In this document: positions 11,530-22,576 of the stretch, piece after piece
How the letters are laid out: each line of letters opens with the position of its first letter
Numbering within the stretch: position 1 is the first letter of the stretch
NCBI GenBank assembly: GCA_030685235.1
Contig: MU839263.1
Location: 1 to 64,000, forward strand
Length of the DNA: 64,000 nucleotides
Origin: Copromyces sp. CBS 386.78
Lineage: Eukaryota > Ascomycota > Sordariomycetes > Sordariales > Sordariaceae
Direction: 5' to 3'
Notes under the pieces: generated by a model
What the model saw: only the letters and a program-made list of their open reading frames with translations
Told to the model about the DNA's origin: nothing
Databases searched by the model: none
Translations under genes and position numbers: made by a program

Positions 11530-12183
11530 TATGACCGTTAACTCAACCCATCAGGTGTTTCGTGCAAAAGAACGATGCAAGGTGGATGTAGCCGAAGTTC
11601 ATGGTGCCTTGAGGTTTTCTTTGCAGCTGGGAAGGTGCGCTGTGCGTTTAGCAAGGCAGGTATAAAGACTGGGAATCTTGGGACTTCCGTAGTTAGCTTT
11701 TCTTCCTAATCAACCATCACCTTGTTCCTAAACAACCAGTGCCTTTTCACAGCGTAGGAATAGTGGGGCAGATGTCATGGCTGTCGTTGTAGATGTTCTG
11801 TCAGTCAATATCGTCCTCGAGACTATGAAGCGATATCGAAGTGGTTTCATCGGAAGTGTCGAAAGAGTTCTAGTTCAGGAAAGCGGTGATGTCATCACTG
11901 ACCCCACTTTACCGCAGTACCTGGAGCTACTGTGTAACGTCACGATGATCAATGATGTCCAGACGAAAGCCTCGACCGGTGTAGGACGGCAGTGACGTTG
12001 ACGGATTCTCGTTGGAAGAAACATCATAAGTTGACATTTACCGTCTCTCCCATTCACCCTTCCACTTGTCATCCACTCCAAAAATCACATCTCAACAACC
12101 TTACCCGAGACCAACACACTAACAGCCACTACCACTTACATCCCTAACCACCAATCCAAACCGAAAACGACAGCACAACCACG
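11530..12183. other. intergenic region between the oxidase and SDR genes
   Basis: It holds the oxidase 3' end and the C/A-rich leader of the SDR gene (about 12040-12183). Small open frames near 11447-11665 and 11777-11995 have no motif and are left out. Confidence 0.5.
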
Positions 12184-13276
12184 ATGCAGTCCGTCCTCCA
12201 AAAAGCCACCGGCATCGGCCCCAAGCCCGTCCAGCCCGAGGACCTCAACGGCCGCGTCGCCGTCGTAACCGGCGGCGCCTTCGGCATCGGCTTCGAAGTC
12301 TCGCGCGCCCTCGCCAACGCCGGCTGCCGAGTCATCATGGTGAACCGCAAAGAAGAGCAAGGCGAGGACGCCAAAGCGACCATCATCGCCGAATCCCCCG
12401 GAGCCGTCGTCGAATGGCGCGAATGCGACATGGGAAACCTCTCGCAGGTCCGCTCCGTCTTCTCCACCCTGCGCGAAGAGCTCGACCGTCTCGATTTCCT
12501 GGTCTTGTCAGCGGGCATCAACACGAACCAGTACGGCCTGGACGCGGACGGGATCGATCGCCATTTCGGCGTGAATTACTTGGGGCAGTATTATGTTGTT
12601 AACCAGCTGTACCCGGTCCTGAAGAAAACGAGCAAATTACCCAACACGCCCGCGCCGAGGGTGGTGTTTGAGGCAAGCGAGATGCATCGGATGGCGCCGA
12701 GCACGGTGCACTTTGCTAGTCTGGACGAGATCAATAACCCGGAGCTGGGCCCGACCGAGTTGTATGGACGGACCAAGCTGGCGCTGATTCTGTTCTCCAA
12801 GTACGGGCTGGCGGAGAAGGTGATCAAGAAGAATGGGGACAATATTTACTCGATTTCGGTGCATCCTGGTGCTGTAAGTCATTCCCACCCCCTTGATCTC
12901 CATCACCAATTCCTATTTTGGTTTCGAACGTCTTCCAGGTTACTAACATGGACACAACAACCAGGTCAACACCGCCATGCAGCAACAATGGAAGGACGCC
13001 TACCCCGGCATCACCGGCAAGCTTCTCACATGGTCCATGCTGGCCTTTGGCCGTGACGTGAAGCAGGGTTCTTACAGTGCCTTGTGGGCGCTTACCGACC
13101 CCAAGATCGAGGAGCAGAACTTGAGTGGATTTTATTTTTCGGATGCTAATAAACCCGGCAAGGAGAGTTCCCAGGCTTCCGACCCCGTTCTCGGTCAGGC
13201 TCTCTGGGACCTGAGCGAACGCATCATCAAGGATAAGCTTGGCGAGGATGCTTTGGTTGACTGGTACTCTGCCTAG
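12184..13276 (+). CDS. short-chain dehydrogenase/reductase (retinol-dehydrogenase/WWOX-like)
   Basis: Exons 12184-12873 and 12965-13276 join in phase 0 and give 333 aa. The cofactor motif TGGAFGIG sits near residue 29 and is followed by a VNR segment that suggests NADP preference. SAGIN (near 112) is the NAG-like motif and YGRTK (near 197) is the YxxxK catalytic pair. An SVHPGAV block follows, then the intron. This order is that of classical SDRs close to retinol dehydrogenase and WW-domain oxidoreductase. The substrate is unknown. The single intron cuts right after the HPGA motif. The oxidase gene upstream points the same way and could share a pathway, which is inference. Confidence 0.94.
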
Positions 13277-13880
13277 AGTACAAAGTCAAAGGGGAGGATG
13301 AATAATGATCTTTCTTTTTTGTAACGACGACATGACCTAGAAATACCTGCCTTGACTTGAGACCAAGCAAAGAAGCATTTGGTTTACTACATCCAATTTT
13401 CTGCCTTCCTGTTGATCACCCATGTCTTCTCTGACCCTACGTTCAATGATGTTATTCACATCGCGTTTCCTCACACGGTAAGAATACTGACTGGTATCAG
13501 TCGAAAGGGACAGTCTCGCACCCACGAGTCAGCTTGACATTTCCCGTGGAAGAGGAAACGGAAAAATTGGGACGATCTGAATTCACACCTGGGACCAGTC
13601 CTTGCGTGAAATGTCAAAATAGGTTTTTTTTTTGTCCTTGGTGCTGAACTATGTGAAGCTGATGTGGGTTTGCAAACATCAGATATAAAGTCTAGTGTGA
13701 TCCCAATCAATCAACTTTTTCCCATCAAAGACTCTTCCGTCTCTGTGTCCATATGATATGCCCTTTGTGTGATTTCCTCCCAAAGCCTATCCTCCATAAC
13801 TCCAAGCCTAAATGCGCAAATCATGTTTTTCGTAATCATAACAATCCTCCCCCGAATGGACACCAAGCCATTAGACTAGT
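13277..13880. other. convergent intergenic region
   Basis: This is the shared 3' space of the SDR gene and the minus-strand seed-maturation-domain gene. A 13-bp imperfect inverted repeat (TTGACATTTC near 13528 with GAAATGTCAA near 13604) and a T-run near 13623 are the only structure seen. Confidence 0.5.
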
Positions 13881-14392
13881 CTAGGCATCATCAGCCTTGT
13901 TGGTCTCGGACATGAGTCTCTCGTTCTTGTCCGCGATCGACTGAATCGTAGCGGCGGTCGATCCCTTGGGCGGGCGGTGACCAAGAAGACGTGCCTGTCA
14001 TATGAACAAAGTGCGTCAGAATCAAACTGGCACGGTGACGAATATGATGAGGGTCAACCAAGGTTAAAAAAAAGAAAAAGAAAGAAAAAAAAAAAAAAAA
14101 AACCATTGTAACACACCTCGGCGCTCTCAACAGCAGCGGCATCCTTCTTGGTGATCTCCTCGACAGGCTTGTGAGACACCTCGCTGGCCACCTCAATAAA
14201 GTGCTCCTGCTTGGCCTTCAAGCTCTGGGCCGTCGCGGCAACCCCGCCGGCGATAGGGCCACGACCGTCCGTCAGCTCGGTCTCCGTCTTGGCGATCTTG
14301 GAAACCTCCTCGGTGGTAATTGGGTGGCCCTCAACCGCACGCTCCTTGAGCTCCTCACGGGAGGGAAGCTGCTGCTGCTCGGTGGTGGACAT
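13881..14392 (-). CDS. seed maturation protein (SMP)-domain, LEA-like protein
   Basis: Exon 1 is 14117-14392 and exon 2 is 13881-13994, joined in phase 0 for 129 aa. SREELKERAVEGHPIT opens the protein. Then come GRGPIAGGVAATAQS and, after the intron, RPPKGSTAATIQSIADKNE, two copies of the 'PxGG.AA..QS.A' unit that marks the SMP domain of plant late-embryogenesis proteins and their fungal relatives. Such hydrophilic proteins accumulate in dormant or desiccated cells. A stress or spore role is inferred. The frame stays open upstream to an ATG at 14717-14719, which would add about 109 low-complexity residues. I prefer 14392 because it lies just before the conserved domain. The intron carries a long pyrimidine/T tract on the coding strand. 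con-6 is the next gene upstream on the same strand. Confidence 0.85.
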
Positions 14393-15584
14393 GGTGTCTG
14401 TATGTGGTGTTTGTTCGCTGCTGTAGCCGTAGCTGGTTGTGCGGGTGAAGCTGCTGTGTGCTTGTTGACTGCCGTCACAATCACTCTCGTTGTCGGTGTC
14501 TGTGAAGTCCTCTGTGTCTGAGTCGGCAGTGTATGTCTTTGTTGCAGTGCTGGGGTTGCGAGAAAGTGGTGGAGGAGGGTTGGAAGTTGCGGGAGTGGTG
14601 GGAGCTGAAATAGTCTCGTCTGAGGACCAGTGGTGGATAAAGTCGACGTGATGCATGGTTTCAAGGTGGGGGACGATCGTCTTATTTAATCCGGTGGTTC
14701 TGGCCTGGGTGAGTGGCACGAAGGGACCGCTCTTTCCATCTCACGAAGTGGACAAACGGGTGGGTTGACCGGTTGGAGCCGTCGAGGTTCCCAAACAGTT
14801 GCGCTAACAAATTCCGCCGACTGTTTGCGTGATATTTGTTAAGGTAGTGGATAACAGTAACCAACGGTCCACAACCAAAGTGTTTGGAGACTTCCCTCCC
14901 TTCTTAAAGAGAAACTTGTTGCGTCAATAGACGTGATGACGTTTTAATCGGCGATGAGTATCCGGATCTGATGCGATTGCCCTTGGCTGCGGGGATTTCC
15001 TGAATTCCTGAAAGCTGTTGAGCCACTGATTGCAGTTGTTTGTTGATCACTTTCCCTGCCGGTCTTGAATCCGGATGGCGACTTCCCAAACTCAACACAA
15101 TACGCGATAATCTTAGACACATTCTTATCAAACGAAGAAAGAACAGGCCGGAGCTTGAAGCCCGAATATTCCATCTCACAGAGAGATAACGGGAAGGCGC
15201 CATAGGCAGAAACCGCGGCTCCGAATCTTCTGCCCCGTGCCGTGTAAGCTGGGAAAAGGGGGAGCGGGATGAAGTCTTGGCATTCTGGTTTACATCATTC
15301 TCGCCATGTTGGATGCAAGACCGATCACTTCTATCTGACGATACCTGCATGTTTTTGTTTGTGTTCACACAGAGGATGAAGGGCGGTAATCAAGGGAATC
15401 CGATTGCATTCATCCGTTCCTGAATCTCAGTCCTATGTAAATAGACATGTGGGTGTAACGACCATGATGCTGTACCCTCTGTGGTGCTGTTGACTTTCCT
15501 ATCTCCTTCCAGATCTTTGACTTGCATGTCTCTTCCAAAAATATCCATGTCCAGTATGAACAATGCTCATGTGGCAAGAGTACC
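14393..15584. other. region between con-6 and the SMP-domain gene
   Basis: About 1.2 kb with no recognisable gene. Frames at 14904-15368 (minus) and nearby show no motif. It should hold the promoter and leader of the SMP-domain gene and the con-6 3' UTR. Confidence 0.5.
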
Positions 15585-16106
15585 TCAGTCGAAGGGCTCT
15601 CCAAGATCGTGCAGCTTCTTGCGGTCCTTCTCCTTGGCCTTCTCCGACACGTTGGGGTTGTGGATTGCTGCCTTCAGTCCGCGGATGCTGTGCGAGAATG
15701 CACTGTCAGTCACCATTCATGTCTTTCTCTTGCTTAAAAGAGTATGTATTATATGGCTTCATGATGCTGGCTGCAATGGGTTGGCGATGACCTACACATT
15801 TCCCTTGTCCTTTCCCTCCAGATTCGTGGATGTGGATGACTCGGTTTTGGAGCTGGTGGAAGCTTCATGAGATCCCGCCGACTTGCTGCGACCCTTCTTG
15901 GCAGTAGAAGCGGAGGATGAACCAAGCTTGCTGGAGGTGATGTCGGTGAGAAATTCCTCCTCTGCCATATCTGTGGTACTCTCCTGGGGCATGTGGGTTC
16001 CAAACTCGCTTTCGAGGATCTCACGGTCGCGCTGCTTGGCCTGCTCGGACACGCGCGGGTTATTGATGGCTGCCTTGAGGCCGCGCTCACGGTTTCCGGG
16101 ATCCAT
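15585..16106 (-). CDS. con-6: conidiation-specific protein 6 (Con-6 family)
   Basis: Exon 1 is 15796-16106 and exon 2 is 15585-15702, joined with a phase-2 donor (GTAGGT) for 142 aa. There are two Con-6 repeats: RERGLKAAINNPRVSEQAKQ at the N-terminus and SIRGLKAAIHNPNVSEKAKE in exon 2. These match the 'RGLKAxxxNPxVSExAK' motif of the Neurospora conidiation gene con-6. Between them lie about 80 residues rich in Ser, Thr and Lys, more than the compact family form of about 90 aa. I start at the ATG giving MDPGNRERG. An in-frame ATG at 16197-16199 would add a 31-residue Arg/Ser-rich segment resembling a mitochondrial presequence. Expression late in conidiation is known for the family. Here it is inferred. 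Confidence 0.9.
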
Positions 16107-16709
16107 CTTTGTGGAATGAAAGGCAGTAGTGGCTATCGATCTTCTGGCGTACAAGAGTGGAAAGGTCTTCGGGTCGATGGGAAAGCGGCTACGAAGCATT
16201 GGATGGCAACGGTAAACCGGACTGTCCTGTCTTTGTAGTCAAGTGCTTTGTGGGAAGATGTAGGAGCAAGCCGCATTATGCGCGCACTCTGGCACTTCTT
16301 GGTTCTTTCAAGACACTTCTCATGCAGGGCCTGCTTTCAATATCGGTCACCTGTAGCCTGTCGCAGTGACGAGCGTTTGACGTTATGCTCCGTGCTTGCG
16401 CGGGGGCACTGCAGCAACTTGACATCACATGTCTGTCAAATGTCTAGAGAACATCAGATGACGATTTGGAGACAACTTCTCTCCGCTCCAATGTAATGTG
16501 AGCTCTGGAGAGAACTTCACAAGTTTGAGTAGCCCCATACCTATTCATCACCAGGGTTTTGCTTTGTCGGAAACCAACACAGGCCTGTATCTTGTATCAT
16601 GTTTCAAAATTGTACCCTTCTTCGGACACTTGAAACCAAGATAGACATCAAACCCATCCTTTTCAGGTCAACTGTACAGAAGCTAGTGTTATCCAAACTC
16701 TTGCCCTTC
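16107..16709. other. intergenic region upstream of con-6
   Basis: It holds the con-6 promoter and the 3' end of the esterase-family gene. I see no supported gene or repeat. Confidence 0.5.
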
Positions 16710-18443
16710 TCACAACCCGAAAGGCCATGTCTCGTCAAACTCAAGTGGCCCATGAGGCTGATGAACCTCCAAAGCTCCAACCTCTTCAGTTTCATCAAAG
16801 TAAACAATGCCATCAAACTGCTCAGGCAGCACGGCAAACGAGTAATGTGACTGTCTCTCCGTCGCGGGCGCATAGATCACTCCAATGAACCTCTCCAGTT
16901 TCTTCTCCATCAAAGCCTCTCTCAAAGCCTTATCGCAGTGCTTTGTCCTCAGATCCAACACAAAGTTCTTGATACCGGTATCGTGCATCAGTCGCTCGTA
17001 ACTGTTGGGCAAGGCTGGGTTTACATGCATAACAATCATGTCTCCGTCCCAACGTTTGGCGGCGGCAACCTTACCCGTGTATCCCAAGCAGCCGATGCTG
17101 AGGGCCTTCTTACCATAAGCCTCTTTGCACAGCTGTCCAACGTTGATTTCATCCTCGGACCAGCCCATGCTGGTCGCGCGGGCATCTCCAATGTGGCTGT
17201 TATGCGCCCACACAATTGCCTTTGAGTGGGAGCCACGGTGGTCGAGGATACGCTGGAGTGTCTCGAACATGTGGGTGTCGCGAAGATTCCAGGATTCGTC
17301 GCGTGCGTAGTACATGGCTCTGTAGTAGTGTTCCGCATCTGGTGAGGGTCAAGTTAGTAACAGGGCTGGTACCTGCACCGCAAAGAAAAACCGACCTTTT
17401 ACCAATCTCGCATTTTGCTCTCCTCCATGAAATTCCTCCCCGTCCCACTTTATCCGTTCATATTCGAGCCTTTTACTCAGCAGGGCTTTAAGCATCTGCA
17501 CCACATCGTCCTCGTAGCCTTTGAACCCCTTGCCCGCAGACACCAGTGTCTCCAGCCCATATTCGTGTGGATCTTCAGACCATTCATGTAATCTCCAATA
17601 TCTCTGTCTCGCAACCTGCGCCATCTCCTTATCGACATGTTCCAAATAATCAATGACTGCGCGCATCGATGAACCCATGCTGTACAGATCCAATCCGTAA
17701 AATCCAGTGGCCTCCTTTTTCACTTCCTTTCCTTCGTTCCAACCCCTTAGCCACTCGACGAAGTCATGTGTCTCCTTGTTCCTCCACATCCACCGTGGAA
17801 ACCGCACGAAGCTCGGTTCTCTCCCTGCGCGCCGTGCTTCGGCTTCGGGCTCGATGGTGGCGGGCGGTCCCGGCCCTGGGCGCCGACGGACGTATCGGTC
17901 GATGGACTCGGCATCGGGCCAGTCGGCTTCGCAGGCGACTATGGTGTACCCATGGTGTTCGATCATGTAGCGCGTCAGTGCGGCACGGAAGGCGTAGAAC
18001 TCGGAGGTGCCATGGGACGAGTCGCCGATGAGCAGGACTTTGGCGGAGCCGAAGGAGTCGAAGTATCGAAAGATGTCCTTGTTAATGCCTGCTAGGGCTT
18101 CGGACAGGGAGGGAAAAGGATGGACGTGGCTTCGAAGGAGCTCGATCGGTGATGCGGGAGGCTGAGGAGTCGACTGTCTGGAGAAGTGTCGGGGAGTATG
18201 GCCTCGGCTGATGCTTTCGACCCGGTCTAGGTGCACGTGTGCGGCAGCGCTGTCGGTAAGGGAAGACATCCTGTCCCTGAATTTGTGCATTACTTGTGCT
18301 GGATGGCTGTTATGGAGATTGAGGTAAAGTGTGGGTGAAGAAGAAATATGACGATAGGTTTGTTGTTGGTATAGGAAGAAAGTTGTTCGGGAACACGTCG
18401 AGGCACATAGAGCCGGTGAATGGGAACGCCCCAGGACTTTCAT
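16710..18443 (-). CDS. erythromycin-esterase-family hydrolase
   Basis: Exons 17396-18443 and 16710-17338 join in phase 1 for 558 aa. Family motifs in order: GDSSHGTSEFY (near 134), CEADWPDAES (near 169), FYGLDLYSMG, then WAHNSHIGDA (near 393) in exon 2. These are the conserved His/Glu/Asp blocks of the EreA/Ere-like fold. Bacterial EreA opens macrolide lactones, but most relatives, including fungal ones, have no assigned substrate, so no resistance role is claimed. The first 35 residues are basic and Ser/Thr/Leu-rich without acids, which resembles a mitochondrial presequence. Later in-frame Met codons (MHKFRD, MSSLTD) are alternative starts that keep the whole domain. Confidence 0.9.
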
Positions 18444-19305
18444 ATCATCGTGCTTCCAAGTAAAGGCACATTTGTCCGCCTAGCTATGTACAAGGGATTT
18501 GGTTGCTCCAGTTAGGGAATTCCAGTTCTTGGCCTATTACCACCGAATATTTTGACCAGCGAGTTACGCGCCTCCCATCGCGAACCGCGGCGGGGAAATT
18601 CTTATGAGTTGGGACGATGAGAAGCAAATGAACTTGATGACGACAAAATGACGTTAATTGAACACATAGGCAAGCGAGAAGACACATCAGTGGTCTGCCG
18701 CCGGAGGCGGCGATGATTAATTCAAGACTTCCGTGTATTCGAAGCCTGGAACATGATGAGGTGGTGTGGCGGTGTTGAAAATGATAGGTATGTTGTATGT
18801 TGGGCGGGATGGAAGAATTCAAAGAGCAGGGCAGCCCAAAATTACCACCTACGGGAAGCTGGAGGAATAGTCTCGGGTACGGTACCTGCCCACCTTAACA
18901 GCTTAACCAGCAAGGTTCTCACGACCAGGATTACCTAGAAGGTGCCTAGAGGTACTTCAAATAATCTAAACAACGACGTTCTTCAATATCTCATTTTTTT
19001 TCGGAGGAAGTAAAAAGGAAAACTTCAATGAATCCCAGGGCACCATTTCAATTTCAAGACCGGCAATTAAAGGGACCAGTTGTACTTTCCGTTGTTATGC
19101 AAGGTACTGCTTTCTGTTATGACATCATGGATTCTTATCAGTCACTGCTGATAAGGCCTCCCCAGTTTCGCCCGACAGGTTGGAGGAACATGACGACAAC
19201 ATCCACATAGGAACATCTGCCTTTTACTGAGCTACCCATCTTTCGCCATTCATATCATCTTACTGAACCACGAGTCCAGCCACTTGGATTTTGAAAAGCG
19301 CAATC
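18444..19305. other. divergent promoter region
   Basis: About 860 bp separate the minus-strand esterase-family gene from the plus-strand PEBP-like gene. I see no gene in it. Confidence 0.5.
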
Positions 19306-20274
19306 ATGAAGCCTGCGTTCGGTCTTGTTATCCCTGCACTGCTTGCCAGTTTGGGCCATGCTGCGAGCCTGGTCGGGCTCCCGGATCAACATGTCTTAGC
19401 TGGTAAGCTCGCTGTTGGACCCAAGCCAGAAACATCGGCGACGACTGAAGGGGTGAGAGAGGCGTAAGTGATACCTATCTGTAAAAGAGTCACGGGCTGT
19501 CCTGGTCCTAACCTCCTGGAAACGCATCATACAGATTGAAGAAAGCAGAGATCATTCCAACTGGTGGGTCGATCGTTGTCAGGAAACCCGGCGTGATCTC
19601 GCGAACTAACGGCCACTATCAACAGTCATCGATGACTTTATCCCCATACTGAACTTGGAAGCGAAATGGTCCGATGATCACCAAGCATCACTGGGCAACA
19701 CCCTTAACCCGGAGGACCTTCAAGATACACCCTCCGTTCTCCTCAAGGATCCGTTATCGCCTACAACTTGCTTCCTTCGCTCCAGCACAAGTCTTGTGAT
19801 TGTCCTTACTGATCCCGATGCCCCATCACGAGATGACCCCAAATGGTCAGAGTTCTGCCACTGGATTGCCGTCGGACATCCGGACACAGAGGATTACCCC
19901 GTCACTGACGAACCAACTGAGCCCCAGCGATGCCCTTTGTCGCTTTCCCGCCAAAGTTTGGAGGACGTAGTGTCTTACACACCCCCGGCTCCGCCCAAAA
20001 AGACTGGAAAGCACAGATATGTCATCTTGGCCCTTGCACCGGTCAATGGAACAAGCGAGAAGCTGCACTTGTCGAAGCCCAAGGAAAGAAAGCGCTGGGG
20101 ATATGATAAGGTGGTGAATGGCAAGACGCATGGTGTCAGGGATTGGGCGGCTGAGAATGGATTAGCGCCCTTGGGTAAGTCGGAACATATTACGAGCGGT
20201 TCATAGAGTTTCTATGGCTAACATCAAGTATCACAGCCGCGAACTTCATATATGCGCAAAACAAAAAACAGTGA
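19306..20274 (+). CDS. secreted PEBP-like protein (phosphatidylethanolamine-binding protein/TFS1-like)
   Basis: Four exons (19306-19463, 19535-19563, 19626-20174, 20237-20274) keep phase and give 257 aa. Exon 2 is only 29 nt. Residues 1-20 (MKPAFGLVIPALLASLGHAA) form a clear signal peptide. The PEBP core shows VLTDPDAPSRDDPKWSEFCH (the DPDxP and CHW ligand-pocket motifs), GKHRYVILALAP, and WGYDK...GVRDWAAENGLAPL, ending ANFIYAQNKKQ. The yeast relative Tfs1 inhibits carboxypeptidase Y and Ras-GAP. With a signal peptide this copy more likely acts in the vacuole or outside the cell, which is inference. The stop follows immediately after the conserved QNKKQ end. Confidence 0.93.
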
Positions 20275-20854
20275 TGTTGATCAACAATTCCTCATTCATG
20301 TGAGTGTTTCTGCGTTTTGTTGCATGCAGACCAGGGTGCTGGGCGCGGAACAAGACAAAGGAACAGATGAAGCAACACAAGGAGACAGAGATCTACAAAC
20401 ACCACTTTGAACCTGTACATACCTGAACAACAGTGTCAATCCATTGGAAACTCCAGTCCGCCCCGAGCTACCTGTCATTATCACTAGTATGACGGCACAG
20501 ACTTCCACGATGAAGAGAGCTGGACGACTACAGCAAGTCAAGGCACCCAAGCTACATGCAGTGTAAGAGGGGATATGACCGCGGGACACTAGGATAAGCC
20601 CCTTATTAAGTAGACACTCCTGAGCGGTCCTTGTTTGACAACTCGACGCACTTTTCAAGTTCCTTCCCCCCCTATCCCAAGCATTCTGCTTGGTATATTT
20701 TCCACACACTTCACGTGCGAGATGTGATCACTCGTTTCCAAGCCATTTTACAACGTCCAAATCACGCACAAGTCAATTTCTCCCATGGTCGTTATTATGA
20801 CGAGTAGACCAGAGACATGGTTTTGTATGTGCCACTTCAGATAATGGGAGTATC
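20275..20854. other. intergenic region between the PEBP-like and kinase genes
   Basis: No gene is supported. A minus-strand open frame (20296-20709) has no motif and lies in the PEBP 3' UTR and kinase promoter. Confidence 0.5.
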
Positions 20855-22576
20855 ATGGCTTTGGAACACACTACAAGCTTCTCTGGCCTCATGATCTCCC
20901 ATCTCCGTAGTCCGACCGACTCTCTTCACCGCGGGATATATGAACATCGGGACGGGTCTATCAAGGCAAGAGATCGTCCTCACCATCCTTATCATCCAGA
21001 ACACGGCCAGTGTTTGTCACGAATTATGCGTCTCACTGAACAACACGATCAGCTTGCCCCTAGGCCCGGCTATGTGTACCGCTTTGACTCCACCATCCCC
21101 CATCAACGATATTACTTTGTCAGCGAACTGGGTTACGGAGTTCAAAGTCATGCTCAGCTCGTCCAGGACAGAGAGACAGGCCTGAAGGTGGTTCAAAAAG
21201 TGGACAGGAAACTATGTCCTTCGACTCTCGAGCGTGAGGAGCCAGCCGAGATCAGCATCCTGCGCCGCCTCATTAGTTCCCATCGTCTGGCGGACTACCA
21301 GCCAAGATGGATTACACTTCTTAATTATGAACAAGTCCTTGCTTACCAGGAGACCGAAAGAGCAGGTTCTCATCTGAGCTATCAAGTGAGTTACTGGAAG
21401 TTCTGCAACGGTGGGACCCTCTATAGCTTGGTGAATCCCTACATCCCCGACTTCATAGCGGAAAAAGATTGGTTGGCACAGGGTCAAGATTCTCCAGCCC
21501 CTCAAAGGCATCTGCCCCAGCTTCCCATCTCACTTGTTGCGCGTGCCATCCGCCACATATGCGAGACCTTGGAAGTCATGTACCAAGGAGGCAGCGAAGC
21601 CGTTTACCACTGCGACCTGCACGCCAGCAACATCTTCCTTCACTGGACCAAGGAAGACCCTCTTCCAGATTTTTACATTGGGGACTTTGGTATGGCTCGA
21701 ACCGCAAGCCAGTCACTCCTGGACTCCGAGAAGTTTTCCCATAAATGCGGAATGCCATTCGACAAACAGCCAAAGGAACCTAGCCCGCCTGGGATTGTAC
21801 CTGAAGGATACCGTCGTCGATGGGATCTAGCCATGTTTCACGAATGCAACCTAAACAATTTCTTCCGTTTCATGGTCGTGAGCGCGACGCCCACGATTAA
21901 GGACGCCTGTCCACGTAGTATTCGACTACCGGTGTCCCGGCCTCAGCCCCAACGGAGTAGAGATGTGGTGAAGCAGATCGCGCAGCAAATGAACCAACCG
22001 ACGCCGAAACATAGGCATAGACACAAGGCGAATGCCGCCACCGCCGGCCCCGGATTATGCAACGAGCAGCCTTCCACTTCTTCTCGGTCGTGGTGGGGAT
22101 TTGGCCCAAACCCCGAACGTACGACTTCTACCATTGTCCATGATAATGTAAAACTCATCCATGCATGCCGCCTCCTCGAGCTCGAAAACATGATCGAAAC
22201 CCTGAACGAGCTAGACCAAGTCAACGCGGTACTCCAACCGCACATGCGTCCACCCTCCCTCTCTGGTATCATCGAAGCCGCAGGGGATTTGGAGAAGGAG
22301 GCTCTACAATGGGAGCAGCATACCCGCAACTTCAAAGAGTTTGTCAAGGAAAAGAAAAAGAAGGCGCTGTTCCAGGAGTTTGAGACTGCCCCATTTGTCT
22401 TCAGACGGGATGGGCCGGAGGCGAAGGAGATACTTAGGAAGGCCTTGAAGCTGCCGCAAAGACATCCTTATAGGGTTTACCATGGAGGGGAGGTCGATGA
22501 ACCGGAGAGTTTGGAGGAGGTTTGGGGAAGGGAGAACGTGGCTGGGCCGTGGAGGGTTGTGGAGGTTATGGTCTAG
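20855..22576 (+). CDS. divergent fungal protein-kinase-like protein
   Basis: One uninterrupted frame of 573 aa. Kinase landmarks in order: a degenerate glycine loop ELGYGVQSHAQLV (near 91), LKVVQKV with the likely ATP-binding Lys (near 110), EISILRR as helix C Glu (near 131), the catalytic loop VYHCDLHASNIF (near 250; HCD in place of HRD, with Asn kept), and IGDFGMAR (near 275, DFG). The activation segment and C-lobe after that are atypical, and residues 370-573 are a long polar/charged tail with FKEFVKEKKKKALF. Asp, Asn and DFG are present, so activity is possible. I know this only as a fungus-specific kinase family without a fixed substrate. An upstream short exon cannot be excluded. Confidence 0.82.
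   Translation: MALEHTTSFSGLMISHLRSPTDSLHRGIYEHRDGSIKARDRPHHPYHPEHGQCLSRIMRLTEQHDQLAPRPGYVYRFDSTIPHQRYYFVSELGYGVQSHAQLVQDRETGLKVVQKVDRKLCPSTLEREEPAEISILRRLISSHRLADYQPRWITLLNYEQVLAYQETERAGSHLSYQVSYWKFCNGGTLYSLVNPYIPDFIAEKDWLAQGQDSPAPQRHLPQLPISLVARAIRHICETLEVMYQGGSEAVYHCDLHASNIFLHWTKEDPLPDFYIGDFGMARTASQSLLDSEKFSHKCGMPFDKQPKEPSPPGIVPEGYRRRWDLAMFHECNLNNFFRFMVVSATPTIKDACPRSIRLPVSRPQPQRSRDVVKQIAQQMNQPTPKHRHRHKANAATAGPGLCNEQPSTSSRSWWGFGPNPERTTSTIVHDNVKLIHACRLLELENMIETLNELDQVNAVLQPHMRPPSLSGIIEAAGDLEKEALQWEQHTRNFKEFVKEKKKKALFQEFETAPFVFRRDGPEAKEILRKALKLPQRHPYRVYHGGEVDEPESLEEVWGRENVAGPWRVVEVMV

Noticed and set aside
9399..13276. A full secondary-metabolite cluster around the oxidase and SDR
   Set aside because: No synthase, transporter or cluster regulator is adjacent.
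14393..14719. Upstream extension of the SMP-domain protein
   Set aside because: Open and in frame, but Thr/Pro/Asp low complexity. The domain starts right after the later ATG.
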